A program made the position numbers and the translations under genes. The notes under the pieces are model-generated. The model was not told the origin of the DNA. It saw nothing but the letters and a program-made list of their open reading frames with translations, and did not search any database. DNA of 64,000 bases, from NCBI RefSeq assembly GCF_033958435.1, contig NC_134160.1, forward strand, positions 15,673,001 through 15,737,000, in the 5' to 3' direction. This document shows, piece by piece, positions 63,271-64,000 of the stretch (positions are counted from its first letter, which is position 1; each line of letters begins with the position of its first letter). This stretch comes from Carettochelys insculpta. Its lineage: Eukaryota > Chordata > Testudines > Carettochelyidae.

Positions 63271-63930
63271 ATGGACAAAACTGACCCTTGGGGCACTACT
63301 CTTGATATCGGCTGCCAACCGGATGTTGATCATTACCTGATAAACCTGTGGATCTAGTCAGCTTTCTATTCACCTTTCTGTCCCTTTAGCCAATCCATAC
63401 TTCTTTAACTTACAGAAAAGAATACTGTGGGAGACTGTATCAAAAGCTTTGCTAGAGTCAAGGTTTATCACACTCACTGCCTTCCCCATTGCCTTCTATG
63501 ACAAGGTAACTGGCTCTATGGCCATCAGGTTGGTCAGGTACTTGAGAGCTCTTATGTCCACTCCCAGTCTACTCTTTTCCAGATTAAATAATCCCAATTA
63601 TTTCAATCTTTCCCTCATAGGTCATGTTTTCTTGACCTTCAATCAAATGTATTTGTTGCTCTTCTCTGGACCTTCTCCACTTTGTCCGTATCTTTCCTGA
63701 AATGTGATGCCCAGAGCAGGACACAATGCTCCAGCTGAGGTTTAAGCAGTGCAGAAGAATTGCCTCTTGTGCCTTGCTTACAACACTTCTGCTAAAGCCC
63801 AGAATGATGCTTCCATTTTTTTTGAACAGCAGCATCACACTGTTGACTCATAATTAAGTTGTGGTCCACTATGTTCCCTAGATCCCTTTCTGCAGTACTC
63901 ATTCCTAGGTTATCATTTTTCATCTTCCCT
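63271..63930 (-). pseudogene. CR1-like RT fragment of another subfamily, minus strand
   Basis: Minus-strand remnants: near 63838-63584 a C-terminal piece (KAQEAILLHCLNLSWSIVSC, MTYEGKIEIIGII), and near 63470-63400 the palm region equivalent to the KAFDTVSHNI motif. The order of similarity to CR1 copy B (palm at lower, C-terminal part at higher coordinates) is the reverse of a single minus-strand copy, so it is probably two pieces or a rearranged one. Frames are heavily broken. Bases 63931-64000 hold nothing recognisable. Confidence 0.6.
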
Positions 63931-64000
63931 GTAAGATCAGTGTTGGAATAAATTTTGGATACTGCATGTGAAACAACAAAGGTTTATTGCAACCAGCTGG

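Overview
The window looks like repeat-dense, non-coding DNA from a non-avian sauropsid, most likely a turtle. The grounds are several CR1 LINE subfamilies with an ORF1 esterase-like domain, CR1 tails ending in ATTCTATGATTCTA or repeated TTCTTATG, a tRNA-Pro-primed Gypsy element, PIF/Harbinger transposons, Penelope-like elements (PLEs) and hAT-type MITEs. I recognise no host protein-coding gene, no tRNA gene and no rRNA gene. The organism call is inference from repeat content; a crocodilian is the main alternative.

Layout. 0-13.4 kb: a CR1 ORF1 scrap, a ~203-bp tandem repeat split by a palindromic MITE, a CR1 3' fragment, a decayed Harbinger pair (SANT-like plus HARBI1-like), a hAT-like element, a long CR1 with one frameshift in ORF2 (5.6-8.8 kb), then small MITEs and unresolved DNA. 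13.4-22.2 kb: a decayed Gypsy LTR retrotransposon (LTR, primer site, gag, protease, RT, RNase H, integrase) interrupted by a MITE and a PLE foldback, followed by a 33-bp minisatellite. 23.2-32.5 kb: a minus-strand CR1 split by a minus-strand LTR element with two LTRs and a CAGG target duplication. 32.5-41 kb: mainly unresolved DNA with LTR-like sequence, MITEs, SINE tails and PLE foldbacks.

41.0-45.7 kb: an almost complete PIF/Harbinger transposon with a two-exon DDE transposase (plus strand) and a convergent two-exon SANT/Myb-like gene (minus strand). All apparent frameshifts map to C/G runs or C-rich stretches. Its left terminus is identical over 17 bp to the right terminus of the MITE at 0.75-1.19 kb, and the MITE at 16.6 kb has a near-identical end. 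45.7-54 kb: another SANT-like remnant, ~135-bp tandem repeats, a non-LTR retrotransposon with a solo LTR in it, a hAT MITE and a Gypsy-like solo LTR. 54-64 kb: stacked CR1 copies, including a near full-length minus-strand CR1 (57.08-63.27 kb) that received a PLE, itself hit by a second PLE-derived insert, and a second non-LTR retrotransposon.

The most striking signal is a set of hammerhead-ribozyme-like motifs in the PLE terminal sequences (19.6, 19.8, 32.1, 39.3 and 58.3 kb). Compensatory changes in helix I and helix II separate the copies. Hammerheads in PLEs are known in general; the details here (dimer-type stem III, an extra A next to stem II, head-to-head copies, a nested copy carrying transduced flank) deserve checking.
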